A DNA stretch of 64,000 nt, taken from contig FWXP01000001.1 of assembly GCA_900176545.1 (NCBI GenBank), positions 744,001 to 808,000 of the forward strand, given 5' to 3'. How positions within the stretch are numbered: the first letter of the stretch is position 1; each line of letters starts with the position of its first letter. The notes beneath the pieces were generated by a model that saw only the letters and a list, made by a program, of their open reading frames with translations, ran no database searches and had not been told where the DNA came from. The stretch comes from Oscillospiraceae bacterium (GTDB taxonomy: Bacteria; Bacillota; Clostridia; Saccharofermentanales; Saccharofermentanaceae). Shown here one piece after another: positions 15,561 to 23,968 of the stretch. The translations under genes and the position numbers were made by a program.

Positions 15561-18452
15561 TTATTTCTCTTTCCTGTATCTCATCTTGTAAGTAAGATAA
15601 GCCGCCAACGAAGTGAAGCCCAGGATCAATCCTATGATCTTATAGTAAGTTGCCGCTTCTCCCGTCTGTGGGATCGCTTCCTGAACAACCTGGGGAACTA
15701 CTTCGGGAATATTCTCCACTACCGTCTCGGGAACTGACGGAGGTACTGCCACAAGAGCGGATATCACTCTGGTAGGGCGCACATCTATCTGTACCAGTGC
15801 CTTTCGTATAGTGACGGTCTGTCCTCTGTAAGTGATGTCCTTATGCTCTGCGACCTTCCTGTTTGTCTCTGTATCAAAGACTTCCTCGTATATGACAACA
15901 TCACCTTCATACGCTGTTGCATCAAAGTTGAAGAGAACCTCTACGCTGCCGCTTTCTTCCTGTGGTACGAATTCGCTGGAACTGGTTACCGTCTGATCCT
16001 CTATCTTGAATTCCTCGCCGGTCACAGGGTTCATGAGGATACCTTCTGCCCTGTATGTCTTGCCGGGAGTCAGGTTCTCGAACATGATAGTATCTACGAT
16101 ACCCGTCGTAGTAGTTCCCGTTACGGTCTTGGAGCTCCTATCGGCACCTGTTGCGACAGTTCCTATCTGCGGGAATCTTATAGTCTGGCGTTCGTCGTTG
16201 ATATCTGCATGAACACCTACGATCTGATCGTCTCTCTTTAGTGTCTCATAGGCAACTACCGTATGACCTGACAGTTCGTATGAATCTACGATAACAGATA
16301 TCGTAGTCTCACCGTTCTCTTCCTCGGGTATGAATGAAGCTGTCTCACTGATACCTTCGATCATCTCGCCCGTATCCTTGTCCATAAGAGTCAGGATCAG
16401 TTCGTATTCCTTACCGGGAATAAGGCCCTGATAATATACGTGATCCGTAAGTACGGTCTCTTCCGACAGCGTCGCGGTATCCCCTGAACCTGATGCATAG
16501 TCCATGAATTCCGTCTCACCGACACCGTTGGTATCAGAGAAATGGCCGTAAGGGTCGTTACTTACGACGACATCCAGATCGCTTATAGTTATCTCAAAAG
16601 GATAGTACCCGGGATCGATCTCGTAGCCTGCGGGAGATACTATCTCCGTAATAAGGTATCTCTGTCTGGGAAGTCCCTCCTCGGTATAGACGCCGTCGTG
16701 ATCATTATCGGCGATAACGCTGTAGATGGTATCGACATCGCTCTCGTATGTGCCGTTGGCATTCGTATCTACATAGATAGCGAACATGGCACCCGTAAGG
16801 AGCTTATCAGTATCCTCCGAATCGGTCTTAGTAAGGGTCACGCTGCCGTGCGCGTCATTAGTGCAGGTGATATCGTATACTTGAGGGCCGTCTACTGTTA
16901 CTGTCATTATCTCGGAGCTGAGCTCATAGTTGCCTGAAGCTTCTGTCTCAAGAAGAAGATAAGTTCCTACGGGAAGTTCGGTGAACTCTATATAGGAATC
17001 TCCGTCATTGTCCCTCTTCTCATCTACGAGCTCATCTTCTTCAGGCACACCGTTACCGTTAGTGTCATTGTATATAGCATAAGAAACGTAGCCTACATCC
17101 TCTCCCGTTACCTTATCGGTCTTATGAAGGAGGATGGAAGTACTTACATGGTTAGATGCAGTTAGCGAATGGTCGAGCTCGCTTCCGGTTACGGTAAATG
17201 TATTACCGCCGTCCCAGATGCAGACGGTCCTCTCGGGAGATCTCTCCTCTACCGTGTAGTCGCCGTAGAGAAGTCCGCCCATCGAAGCAACACCGTTAGC
17301 GTCTGTAGTCATGGTACCCATGGACACACCCGTATCCGTCCTTATGACCTCGAACTCGATGCCTTCGACCACACCGTAGTCTGAAGTCTTGGTAACCGTA
17401 ACGCTGCCGGTATCCCTTCCTATCTTCGTATAGCAGACCTTGGAACTTCCTACGGAGAGCTGTACCAGGTCTTGAGTATCGGAACCTACTGCCCAGTTGC
17501 CGTCAGATGACCATGCCACTGCGCCTCTCGTCGATACATTGGAATTAGCCCTGAGATAAGCTTCGGTGATATCCTCCGGGAGTGTTACCGTAACGGACTC
17601 GCCTTCTACGGTAACTGTGGAACCGATGATGCCGACTCCTGCCGCATCTACCACCTCAAAACTCCAGTCAGACATAGAAGTCTTATCCGAAGTATCTTCG
17701 AAATGAAATGCTCCGTCTTCGGAAGGCTTTGTCTTCTCCATAGAGAACGCTGCATCGACGGAAGTCACCATAAAGGAAGGCGTTCCGCAGTGAGTCTTGA
17801 CGTAACTTACGATGTGATCGTAATACACATCAAAGGCTGCGCCGGAGTCTCCGCCCGTGGTATGGATGCTCCTGGCAGGAGTATAGCCGGGATCGGGAGC
17901 GACATAGTCGAAGTTAGCGTCCCTTTCGCCCGTGAGGGTCTCCCAGATAAGGATCTGACATGCTTCGTAGAGCTGTGTCGTAGTAGTGCCTCCTGCAGCG
18001 GTTATAGGTTCGTTAAAGGGACCTAAGTCGATAACGAACTGTCCGCCGTCTATGGAACCGTTATATCCGTATGTCATGATAAGGCTCATGAACTCCTCTA
18101 TCTGACTTCCGCTAAGGAACCTCGAGCTCAGATGAGTCCTAATATAATCAGGATCCTGCCTGAAAGCGGATGAATCGTCGTCCCTGTGATTACCTGGCTC
18201 CAGGCAATACATTACCTGTCTGTCCGCAGTCGTATAGAAGATCGCGAAGCGGTTGCCTGAAGCTGCTTTATGCCAACCTCCCTGAAGCGTGATATCGCCG
18301 TGATCGCCGCCGTATGCGAAGATGACTCCTACCCCCTGTTCACCGTATCCGTCAGCGATGACCGGAAGGGACATACTGCTTACCATAAGTGACGGAATAA
18401 GGACCGAAGACAGCAGGATGGCTTTGATCCTGTCAGAGATACTCTTCTTCAT
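15561..18452 (-). CDS. Sortase-anchored thioester/SpaA/VaFE surface adhesin
   Basis: This 963-residue exported protein has a signal peptide (residues 1-34), then a thioester (TED) domain with the reactive Cys83 in YCLEPG and the partner Gln about 166 in ACQILIWE. Three or more Cna-B/SpaA-type prealbumin domains follow (GSVTVTKT, STSILLHKTDKVTGEDVGY, GSVTLTKTDSEDTDKLL), typically locked by Lys-Asn isopeptide bonds. Two VaFE ester-bond repeats (VVAYETL and VVIYEEVF with their TV.TG starts) lead to the sorting signal IPQTG at 927-931, a hydrophobic helix and an Arg/Lys tail. It should be covalently fixed to the wall and able to bond covalently to a host or plant target. Its ATG directly abuts the stop of the DUF5688 gene (TAAATG), with the ribosome site inside that gene. 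Confidence 0.92.
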   Translation of the reverse strand: MKKSISDRIKAILLSSVLIPSLMVSSMSLPVIADGYGEQGVGVIFAYGGDHGDITLQGGWHKAASGNRFAIFYTTADRQVMYCLEPGNHRDDDSSAFRQDPDYIRTHLSSRFLSGSQIEEFMSLIMTYGYNGSIDGGQFVIDLGPFNEPITAAGGTTTTQLYEACQILIWETLTGERDANFDYVAPDPGYTPARSIHTTGGDSGAAFDVYYDHIVSYVKTHCGTPSFMVTSVDAAFSMEKTKPSEDGAFHFEDTSDKTSMSDWSFEVVDAAGVGIIGSTVTVEGESVTVTLPEDITEAYLRANSNVSTRGAVAWSSDGNWAVGSDTQDLVQLSVGSSKVCYTKIGRDTGSVTVTKTSDYGVVEGIEFEVIRTDTGVSMGTMTTDANGVASMGGLLYGDYTVEERSPERTVCIWDGGNTFTVTGSELDHSLTASNHVSTSILLHKTDKVTGEDVGYVSYAIYNDTNGNGVPEEDELVDEKRDNDGDSYIEFTELPVGTYLLLETEASGNYELSSEIMTVTVDGPQVYDITCTNDAHGSVTLTKTDSEDTDKLLTGAMFAIYVDTNANGTYESDVDTIYSVIADNDHDGVYTEEGLPRQRYLITEIVSPAGYEIDPGYYPFEITISDLDVVVSNDPYGHFSDTNGVGETEFMDYASGSGDTATLSEETVLTDHVYYQGLIPGKEYELILTLMDKDTGEMIEGISETASFIPEEENGETTISVIVDSYELSGHTVVAYETLKRDDQIVGVHADINDERQTIRFPQIGTVATGADRSSKTVTGTTTTGIVDTIMFENLTPGKTYRAEGILMNPVTGEEFKIEDQTVTSSSEFVPQEESGSVEVLFNFDATAYEGDVVIYEEVFDTETNRKVAEHKDITYRGQTVTIRKALVQIDVRPTRVISALVAVPPSVPETVVENIPEVVPQVVQEAIPQTGEAATYYKIIGLILGFTSLAAYLTYKMRYRKEK

Positions 18453-19379
18453 TTATGCCATCCTCCTCTCGCTGGTGATATAGATGCGTCTTGTGGAAGC
18501 ACTGTAGTAATAAACGCTGTCGGAGAGACGATCAGTCTTCTCCACATCGTATTCGTTGATCTCCGATACTATTCCCGACAGCACCTCGGGATCCTTCTCC
18601 TCGGAGGCGGAAAGGATTATGAGCTCATTGACCGATGCGGGAAGTATGAGAAGATCAGACCTGATCTCCTTGGCGATATTGTAGAGTACATTCTCGAAGA
18701 GCATGGCATTTGCTCCCGCAAAGTTATATCTGTTGGTAATGACATACATCCTCTGTCCCTTCGGAAGATCGGGGAGCTGCTCTCCATCGTCCATAAAATC
18801 ACCTATTAGATCTCTTATATCCTTGAATACGGGAGGCAAGAGTCTCATGGTATTCTCACGTGCACATCTGAAGAGTTCATCCTCATCAAGTCCCATGAGC
18901 TCCATAAGGTCATTGGTTATGAGTACACTGGCAACACCGCTGTCCGAGAAATCTATGCCCCATCTGTAGATCACCGACAGATCCAGGAACTCCCTATGAG
19001 GTATACCTTCGAGCATCTCTTCATTGCTGACGGTATTTACAAGCTGGAATACTATCTTTTCCTTAGCTTTCTTGTAATCAGTCTCGGGCAAGAGCCTCTT
19101 TCCCATCTTTATGCCGTTTCTCATAGTCTGCGCCACCTTTCTCATCTGTTCTTCATAATCCTCACCCTGAACGTGATCCTCGTAGAGCTCATTGATGCTT
19201 AATGTCGGCATGACACATCTGCCCTTTACCGTCTTCGGAAGACATATGCTCAGTCCGTCACATTTCCTGCCTTTCTTCTCATACGGGATGATCTTGACCT
19301 CATAGGTCTCGTACCCTTCTCCCATATAATCGATAAGGTCTTCGGCGACCTTCTTCTTGAATCCTTCGTAATCGTGCAT
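18453..19379 (-). CDS. DUF5688-family protein
   Basis: The 308-residue soluble protein beginning MHDYEGFKKKVAEDLIDYMG resembles the DUF5688 family common in Lachnospiraceae, with YEVKIIPYEKKGRKCDGLSI near the start, INELYEDHVQGEDYEE, and a C-terminal NIAKEIRSDLLILPASVNELIILSA. Its function is not established. The ATG at 19379 has AAGGAGG just upstream; a longer frame would run through the leader hairpin and is not credible. It is the first gene of a two-gene transcript with the adhesin, joined stop-to-start, which implies matched expression. Its own promoter and a strong hairpin lie in the leader. Confidence 0.7.
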   Translation of the reverse strand: MHDYEGFKKKVAEDLIDYMGEGYETYEVKIIPYEKKGRKCDGLSICLPKTVKGRCVMPTLSINELYEDHVQGEDYEEQMRKVAQTMRNGIKMGKRLLPETDYKKAKEKIVFQLVNTVSNEEMLEGIPHREFLDLSVIYRWGIDFSDSGVASVLITNDLMELMGLDEDELFRCARENTMRLLPPVFKDIRDLIGDFMDDGEQLPDLPKGQRMYVITNRYNFAGANAMLFENVLYNIAKEIRSDLLILPASVNELIILSASEEKDPEVLSGIVSEINEYDVEKTDRLSDSVYYYSASTRRIYITSERRMA

Positions 19380-19410
19380 CTGTTTTTCTTTCCTCCTTGA
19401 TCTTTGGCAA

Positions 19411-19446
19411 AACAAAGACCGCGCCGGCCATATGGCCGACACGGTC
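19411..19446 (-). promoter_or_regulatory. Leader hairpin before DUF5688/adhesin, terminator or attenuator
   Basis: A long imperfect stem from GACC to GGTC encloses the perfect 14-bp palindrome CGGCCATATGGCCG, followed on the minus strand by TTTGTTTTG. It ends about 32 nt before the DUF5688 start and about 100 nt after the thiN stop. It lies downstream of a predicted promoter (19472-19500), so it could end the thiN operon, attenuate the adhesin transcript, or both. Confidence 0.65.
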
Positions 19447-19471
19447 AGTTCTTTTCTGTGTACACGATCTT

Positions 19472-19500
19472 ATATTATTCGGTGACTCTCTTCTCTACAA
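19472..19500 (-). promoter_or_regulatory. Predicted promoter of DUF5688-adhesin transcript
   Basis: On the minus strand TTGTAG (19500-19495) and TAATAT (19477-19472) are spaced by 17 nt. The predicted start near 19465 puts the GC-rich hairpin in the first 50 nt of the message. Confidence 0.5.
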
Positions 19501-19545
19501 CACCGTTTTTGTGTCATCATTCTGTCCGATTAATGTCACGGACGA

Positions 19546-20202
19546 TCACAAAGGCGTAATGATCACAGCCATCCTTCCCGATCCGATCTCAATCTCAAAG
19601 CTGTCACAGCCATCCTTCAGGCTGTTGCTCACGGAAAAGGATGAACCCGCATGGAGAGTCGCATCGGAAAGCTCATAGAAGAGTCCTTTTGTCGTTACTC
19701 CCGTAACATCCGAAGCAAAATCAAGAGGGATAAGGGAGATATTAAGTGTGCCTTCTGAGGAAAGTCCTTCAAGCCTTATACTGTCAGGTCCCGACAACGG
19801 GATAACATCACTTACTCCGTCTGTCATGGTGATATCGTATCCTTCACTCTTGAGCTTAACTGCCAGGAGGATATTGGTCATCATGTGATCGGGACGTCCT
19901 GCCATGGAGCAGATGAGCCTTATCTCATCGTCGTGAGACAAAGACCTTAAGACAAGCTCGGTATCTGTCATGTCCTTTTGGACAGGAAATACTTCGACCG
20001 GGATCTTATGCTCTTCAAGATAACGGGAGGCCTCAGGGGAGATGGAATCAAGATCTCCTACTACCTTGTCGATCTTAAGACCTGCCTTCAGAGCTATATC
20101 AGCACCGCTGTCGGCACAGATGACAAGATCGGAACCCTGTGCCACATCAAATGCCACACGAGGGTCTATATCAGGACCTCCTGCTATTACCGCGACGATC
20201 AT
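19546..20202 (-). CDS. thiN: Thiamine pyrophosphokinase
   Basis: This enzyme converts thiamine to thiamine pyrophosphate with ATP. The 218-residue protein shows the family's ADSGADIALKAG near residue 34, VVGDLDSIS (metal-binding Asp residues, about 49-57), PVQKDMTDTELVL (about 74-86), and an AGRPDHMMTNI box equivalent to GGRLDH. It is last in the nine-gene operon and overlaps rpe by 4 nt (ATGA). B. subtilis has the same rpe-thiN order. Thiamine pyrophosphate serves transketolase, which links it to the rpe product. Confidence 0.92.
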   Translation of the reverse strand: MIVAVIAGGPDIDPRVAFDVAQGSDLVICADSGADIALKAGLKIDKVVGDLDSISPEASRYLEEHKIPVEVFPVQKDMTDTELVLRSLSHDDEIRLICSMAGRPDHMMTNILLAVKLKSEGYDITMTDGVSDVIPLSGPDSIRLEGLSSEGTLNISLIPLDFASDVTGVTTKGLFYELSDATLHAGSSFSVSNSLKDGCDSFEIEIGSGRMAVIITPL

Positions 20203-20876
20203 CTTATGCTGTCATTACCGATCTTGTTAAGATCTCTTACGGTAGCTGCAGGGTCTTCACTCTTAAAGACCGCGCTTCCTGCTACGATATGCCTTGCACC
20301 GGCTGCTGCGACCTTGTCGATGTTATCCTTTCGTACGCCGCCGTCAACAGCAAGAAGAGCAGAGGAACCGTTATCGTCCAGCATCTTTCTTACTGCTCTG
20401 ATCCTGTCGTAAGCGCCTTCCATAAAGCTCTGCTCACCAAATCCGGGATTGACGCTCATTACAAGGATCAGGTCTGAAGCTCCCTTCCTGCAGAAAGGCT
20501 CAAGCACATTGATATCTGTGTCAGGATGGATGGCAACACCTGCCTTAAGACCTAAGGACCTTATCTTATCGATAAGAGCAACAGGATCATCCGTACACTC
20601 GATATGGAATGTGATCATATCGGAACCTGCCTTTGCAAAAGGCTCTACAAAATCTTCGGGATTCGTGATCATAAGGTGGGTATCAAAGGTCATGCCCGTT
20701 ACCTTCCTTATGGACTTTACCACGGGAACACCGATAGAGAGATTTGGAACGTAATGACCGTCCATGATATCTATATGGACCGATTCACACTCGCTCTCGA
20801 TCTTCTTAAGGTCTCTTTCAAGATTAGCAAAATCAGCCGACAATATTGACGGAACTGTCTTTACTTCGTTGTTCAT
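20199..20876 (-). CDS. rpe: Ribulose-phosphate 3-epimerase
   Basis: Rpe interconverts ribulose 5-phosphate and xylulose 5-phosphate in the pentose phosphate pathway. The TIM-barrel of 225 residues has the hallmark motifs PSILSADFANLERDL (residues 9-23), HIDIMDGHYVPNLSIG (catalytic Asp and metal His, about 35-50), DTHLMI, MSVNPGFGEQSFM, and VDGGVRKDNI with the second catalytic Asp. It overlaps rsgA and thiN by 4 nt on each side. It would feed pentoses released by the arabinoxylan enzymes into central metabolism. Confidence 0.96.
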   Translation of the reverse strand: MNNEVKTVPSILSADFANLERDLKKIESECESVHIDIMDGHYVPNLSIGVPVVKSIRKVTGMTFDTHLMITNPEDFVEPFAKAGSDMITFHIECTDDPVALIDKIRSLGLKAGVAIHPDTDINVLEPFCRKGASDLILVMSVNPGFGEQSFMEGAYDRIRAVRKMLDDNGSSALLAVDGGVRKDNIDKVAAAGARHIVAGSAVFKSEDPAATVRDLNKIGNDSIR

Positions 20877-21781
20877 CTGCGAACTCCTCCGGTGTAGTTA
20901 TTTCTCTGACTGTAAAGGAATTCGAAGAACTCCTTATATCTCTCATATCGGCCTTCGTCTACTGCCTGACCGATATTCTCCCGAACGGCGCAGTCGCGTT
21001 CGGCTATATGTCTGCAATCATCGAACCTGCATTCTCTTGACAGCTCTGCTATCTCGGGATACCCGCCGACGACGCTCTTGTGGTCAATACCAAGTTCAAA
21101 AAGATCCAGCGAAGTAAACCCCGGAGTGTCCGTTATAAAACCGTCCCCGAATTCAAAGAGCTGGACATGCCTTGTGGTATGTTTACCCCTCTTGAGCCTG
21201 TCACTGATAGTACCGGTCTCCATAAGGCTCTGGCCCAAAAGACTGTTGCAAAGAGTACTCTTTCCTACTCCCGAAGGACCTGCAAGGCCGATAAGACCGC
21301 CTTGGGATAATGCCAGGATATCTTCCCTGGTAACAGGCTCCTCAATAGAAGATACAAAAGCCGCAAAGCCCGCCCGTGAATATATATCCCTGAGCTTATT
21401 AGCCTCTTCGTTATCAGTATCAGACTTGGAAAAGACTATAACAGGCTTTATATCCATAGTCGAGCATATTATCAGCATCTTATCCAGGAGCTTAAGATCA
21501 GGCTCAGGATCCTTGACTGCAAATACCAGTACCAGGACATCGATATTAGCGATGGGCGGTCTTACCAGGGAATTCTTCCTTGGGTGTATCTTCTCCAGTA
21601 CATAAGGGACATCCGGATCTCCCGAAGGCATGATATCGACGATATCACCTACTGCGGGGATCATCTTCTTATGCCTGATGCCGCCCCTGATCTGACAGAG
21701 CCTGACATCATCGCGGGAGACCCTTACAGTGTAAGTGCCTCCCACGCCCTTTGTTATTATTCCTTCTGCTCTGTCGCTCAT
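20873..21781 (-). CDS. rsgA: Small ribosomal subunit biogenesis GTPase RsgA
   Basis: RsgA is a circularly permuted GTPase that helps late 30S subunit maturation. In its 302 residues, an OB-fold N-terminus is followed by the permuted G motifs: G4 as SKSD (usual NKxD), then the P-loop GPSGVGKST, then DTPG (G3). The C-terminal zinc module is CRFDDCRHIAERDC. The order G4-G1-G3 is diagnostic. Its ATG overlaps the prkC stop by one base (TGATG) and its stop overlaps rpe by 4 nt. In B. subtilis the homologue CpgA is a substrate of PrkC, its neighbour here as well. Confidence 0.95.
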   Translation of the reverse strand: MSDRAEGIITKGVGGTYTVRVSRDDVRLCQIRGGIRHKKMIPAVGDIVDIMPSGDPDVPYVLEKIHPRKNSLVRPPIANIDVLVLVFAVKDPEPDLKLLDKMLIICSTMDIKPVIVFSKSDTDNEEANKLRDIYSRAGFAAFVSSIEEPVTREDILALSQGGLIGLAGPSGVGKSTLCNSLLGQSLMETGTISDRLKRGKHTTRHVQLFEFGDGFITDTPGFTSLDLFELGIDHKSVVGGYPEIAELSRECRFDDCRHIAERDCAVRENIGQAVDEGRYERYKEFFEFLYSQRNNYTGGVRR

Positions 21782-23943
21782 CAGTTGCCGCCCGGAGGAG
21801 GTGGATTACCCCATGAATCCGAAGGCCACGTATCGGATGGCCATGTATCCGAAGGCCATGTATCCGAAGGTTGCGTCCAGGACTCCGTCGGCTGAGGCGT
21901 AGGAGTGGGCGTCGGAGTAGGAGTCGGTGTAGGTGTAGCAGTAGGATCAGGTACAAATACAGCCGTATATGTGATGTTGACAGACTCTTCACCGGGCTGA
22001 GGATCCCTTGCGGTAAAGATAAATGTAGGATCGTATGCAACGATATTGCCGTAAGCATCGAGCCAGTGGCTGAATGTATAGCCCTCGTTAGCATGAGCCG
22101 TAAGGGTTACCTGATTGCCGGGAGCAAAGTCGCCCTGGCCGTCAACATAACCGCTGCCGTTCACCTGAGCCGTAACATGTACGGGAACCGGTGTAGGAGT
22201 AGGCGTACCGCCTCTCTGATAATCCTCCCATGTTCCGACTGTAACTCTTACTGCGGAACCTCTGGGAAGTGATACACCTGCCGGAGGATCGGTCATGATG
22301 ATGAACTGCTGGTTCTCGGGAAGACCAAGAACATCAGGAGCTCCTTCGATAGGATCGATAACGAGCTCTACATCCGCCATCATGGTCCTAGCTTCCTCGA
22401 GAGAATGACCGGGAAGATCGGGAACTTCAGAATCTGTAGGCTCCTTAGCATATACGATAACGACAGACTCGCCGTGAAGAACTGTGCTTCCTGCCTCAGG
22501 CTCAGTCCTGATGACGGTACCGGGCTCCAGGTCCTCATTGACTTCACCGAGGGTCCTTACATCGAGACCCAGGCCATTGAGCTGGGTATATGCTACGTGG
22601 TAGTCGATACCGGAATAATCTGCCAACTGGAAAGAATCCGAAGCTGCAGAGATAGTAAGTATGATCGTATTCTGAGGAAGATCGGATCCGGACCTGATGA
22701 CCGTACCTTCAGCGATACTCTGTGAAAGTACGATATCGGGATCCACTTCATCATTGGTCTCGGTAACGAATTCATATGTGATATTATTGGCTTTCAATTC
22801 GGATTCGACCTCAGCTTTGGTCATTCCCACATAGCTCTTGACCTTATAGTCCACATTCTGCTGGATATTGGTCGCATTGCGAAGGGAGTTGACCACCAGG
22901 GTACCAAGACCCACAAGGACACCGACGATAGCGACGATTATAAGGACAAGAAGTATATTGTCACGGAACCTGGATCTTCTCCTGGCTTCCGCGGACTTCT
23001 CGAGCTCGCCTATCTTCTCATAGTTGGGATCCTGCCTGAAAGAAACATTCTGGGGTTCTTCAGCAGGTTCTGCGACTTCGTTACTGACGATACCGTATAC
23101 ACCCGTAGGGTCTACCATAAGAGCATCGAGCTCCGTTACCATCTGACGCATGGAAGAATATCTCTTATCGGGAGTCTTCTGCATACACTTGAGGATGATG
23201 GAATCAAGTCCCGCAGGTATATCCGGAACGAAGGAGGATGCCATAGGAGGATTCTCCTGTAAGTGCTTTACCGCGATGGCAACATTGGAATCACCGTCAA
23301 AAGGCACCCTTCCCGTCACCATCTCAAAGAGCATGATACCGATAGAGTAGATATCAGATGCGGGACCTACATTGCCTCCTCTCGCCTGCTCGGGAGAGAA
23401 ATAATGGACGGAACCCATGGCACCGCCTGAAGTCATGGTGATGGTACTTCCGGTAGAAGCCCTGGCGATACCGAAGTCGGTTATCTTGGCGATCCTGTCA
23501 CGTGAGATAAGTATATTCTGGGGTTTTATATCCCTGTGAACTATACCGTTCTTATGCGCATACTCAAGTGCCATACCCACCTGGATAACGATAGGTACTG
23601 CTACCTTCCAGTCCAGGTGACCGTTCTGATTGATGAGCTCCTTAACGGTGATACCGTCGATATACTCCTGAACGATATATCTGAAATTACCTTCGTGACC
23701 TACACCGAATACCTTAACGATATTGGCATGATTCAGTGAAGATACGGCCTTAGCCTCCGTATCGAACCTTCTTATGAATTCCTCATCAGTAGAGAATTCG
23801 GGTTTTAAGATCTTGATCGCAACCTTGATCCCGGATCCCATATCGGTTCCGAGATATACGTTAGCCATTCCTCCGCGACCGATCAGCTTGTTGATCTTAT
23901 ACTTTCCAGCAAAGATCATGCCTTCAGGGCCTTGTACGTTCAT
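21781..23943 (-). CDS. prkC: PASTA-domain Ser/Thr protein kinase with extended C-terminal stalk
   Basis: This membrane kinase is thought to sense peptidoglycan fragments. Cytoplasmic residues about 12-270 form a Hanks kinase: GRGGMANVYLG, VAIKIL (ATP Lys), HRDIKPQN (catalytic Asp) and TDFGIA. A single membrane helix lies at about 330-355 (ILLVLIIVAIVGVLVGLG). Three PASTA domains follow (YVGMTKAEVESEL, YSGIDYHVAYTQL, LPGHSLEEARTMM). Unusually, about 120 further residues come after the PASTA domains: an InlB/Listeria-type beta repeat (GNQVTLTAHANEGYTFSHWLD), a Pro-Thr run, and four SDTWP-like repeats ending in a Pro/Gly tail. This extension could reach across or lodge in the wall. Neighbour prpC would reverse its phosphorylation. 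Confidence 0.95.
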   Translation of the reverse strand: MNVQGPEGMIFAGKYKINKLIGRGGMANVYLGTDMGSGIKVAIKILKPEFSTDEEFIRRFDTEAKAVSSLNHANIVKVFGVGHEGNFRYIVQEYIDGITVKELINQNGHLDWKVAVPIVIQVGMALEYAHKNGIVHRDIKPQNILISRDRIAKITDFGIARASTGSTITMTSGGAMGSVHYFSPEQARGGNVGPASDIYSIGIMLFEMVTGRVPFDGDSNVAIAVKHLQENPPMASSFVPDIPAGLDSIILKCMQKTPDKRYSSMRQMVTELDALMVDPTGVYGIVSNEVAEPAEEPQNVSFRQDPNYEKIGELEKSAEARRRSRFRDNILLVLIIVAIVGVLVGLGTLVVNSLRNATNIQQNVDYKVKSYVGMTKAEVESELKANNITYEFVTETNDEVDPDIVLSQSIAEGTVIRSGSDLPQNTIILTISAASDSFQLADYSGIDYHVAYTQLNGLGLDVRTLGEVNEDLEPGTVIRTEPEAGSTVLHGESVVIVYAKEPTDSEVPDLPGHSLEEARTMMADVELVIDPIEGAPDVLGLPENQQFIIMTDPPAGVSLPRGSAVRVTVGTWEDYQRGGTPTPTPVPVHVTAQVNGSGYVDGQGDFAPGNQVTLTAHANEGYTFSHWLDAYGNIVAYDPTFIFTARDPQPGEESVNITYTAVFVPDPTATPTPTPTPTPTPTPQPTESWTQPSDTWPSDTWPSDTWPSDSWGNPPPPGGN
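21815..21872. repeat. 15-bp tandem repeat coding SDTWP in PrkC tail
   Basis: About four copies of a 15-bp unit (around GGCCATGTATCCGAA) in frame at the 3' end of prkC encode successive SDTWP pentapeptides. Two adjacent copies are identical, so copy number could change without a frameshift. Confidence 0.75.
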
Positions 23944-23968
23944 ATGATCTCCTACTCCTTTATACTCC

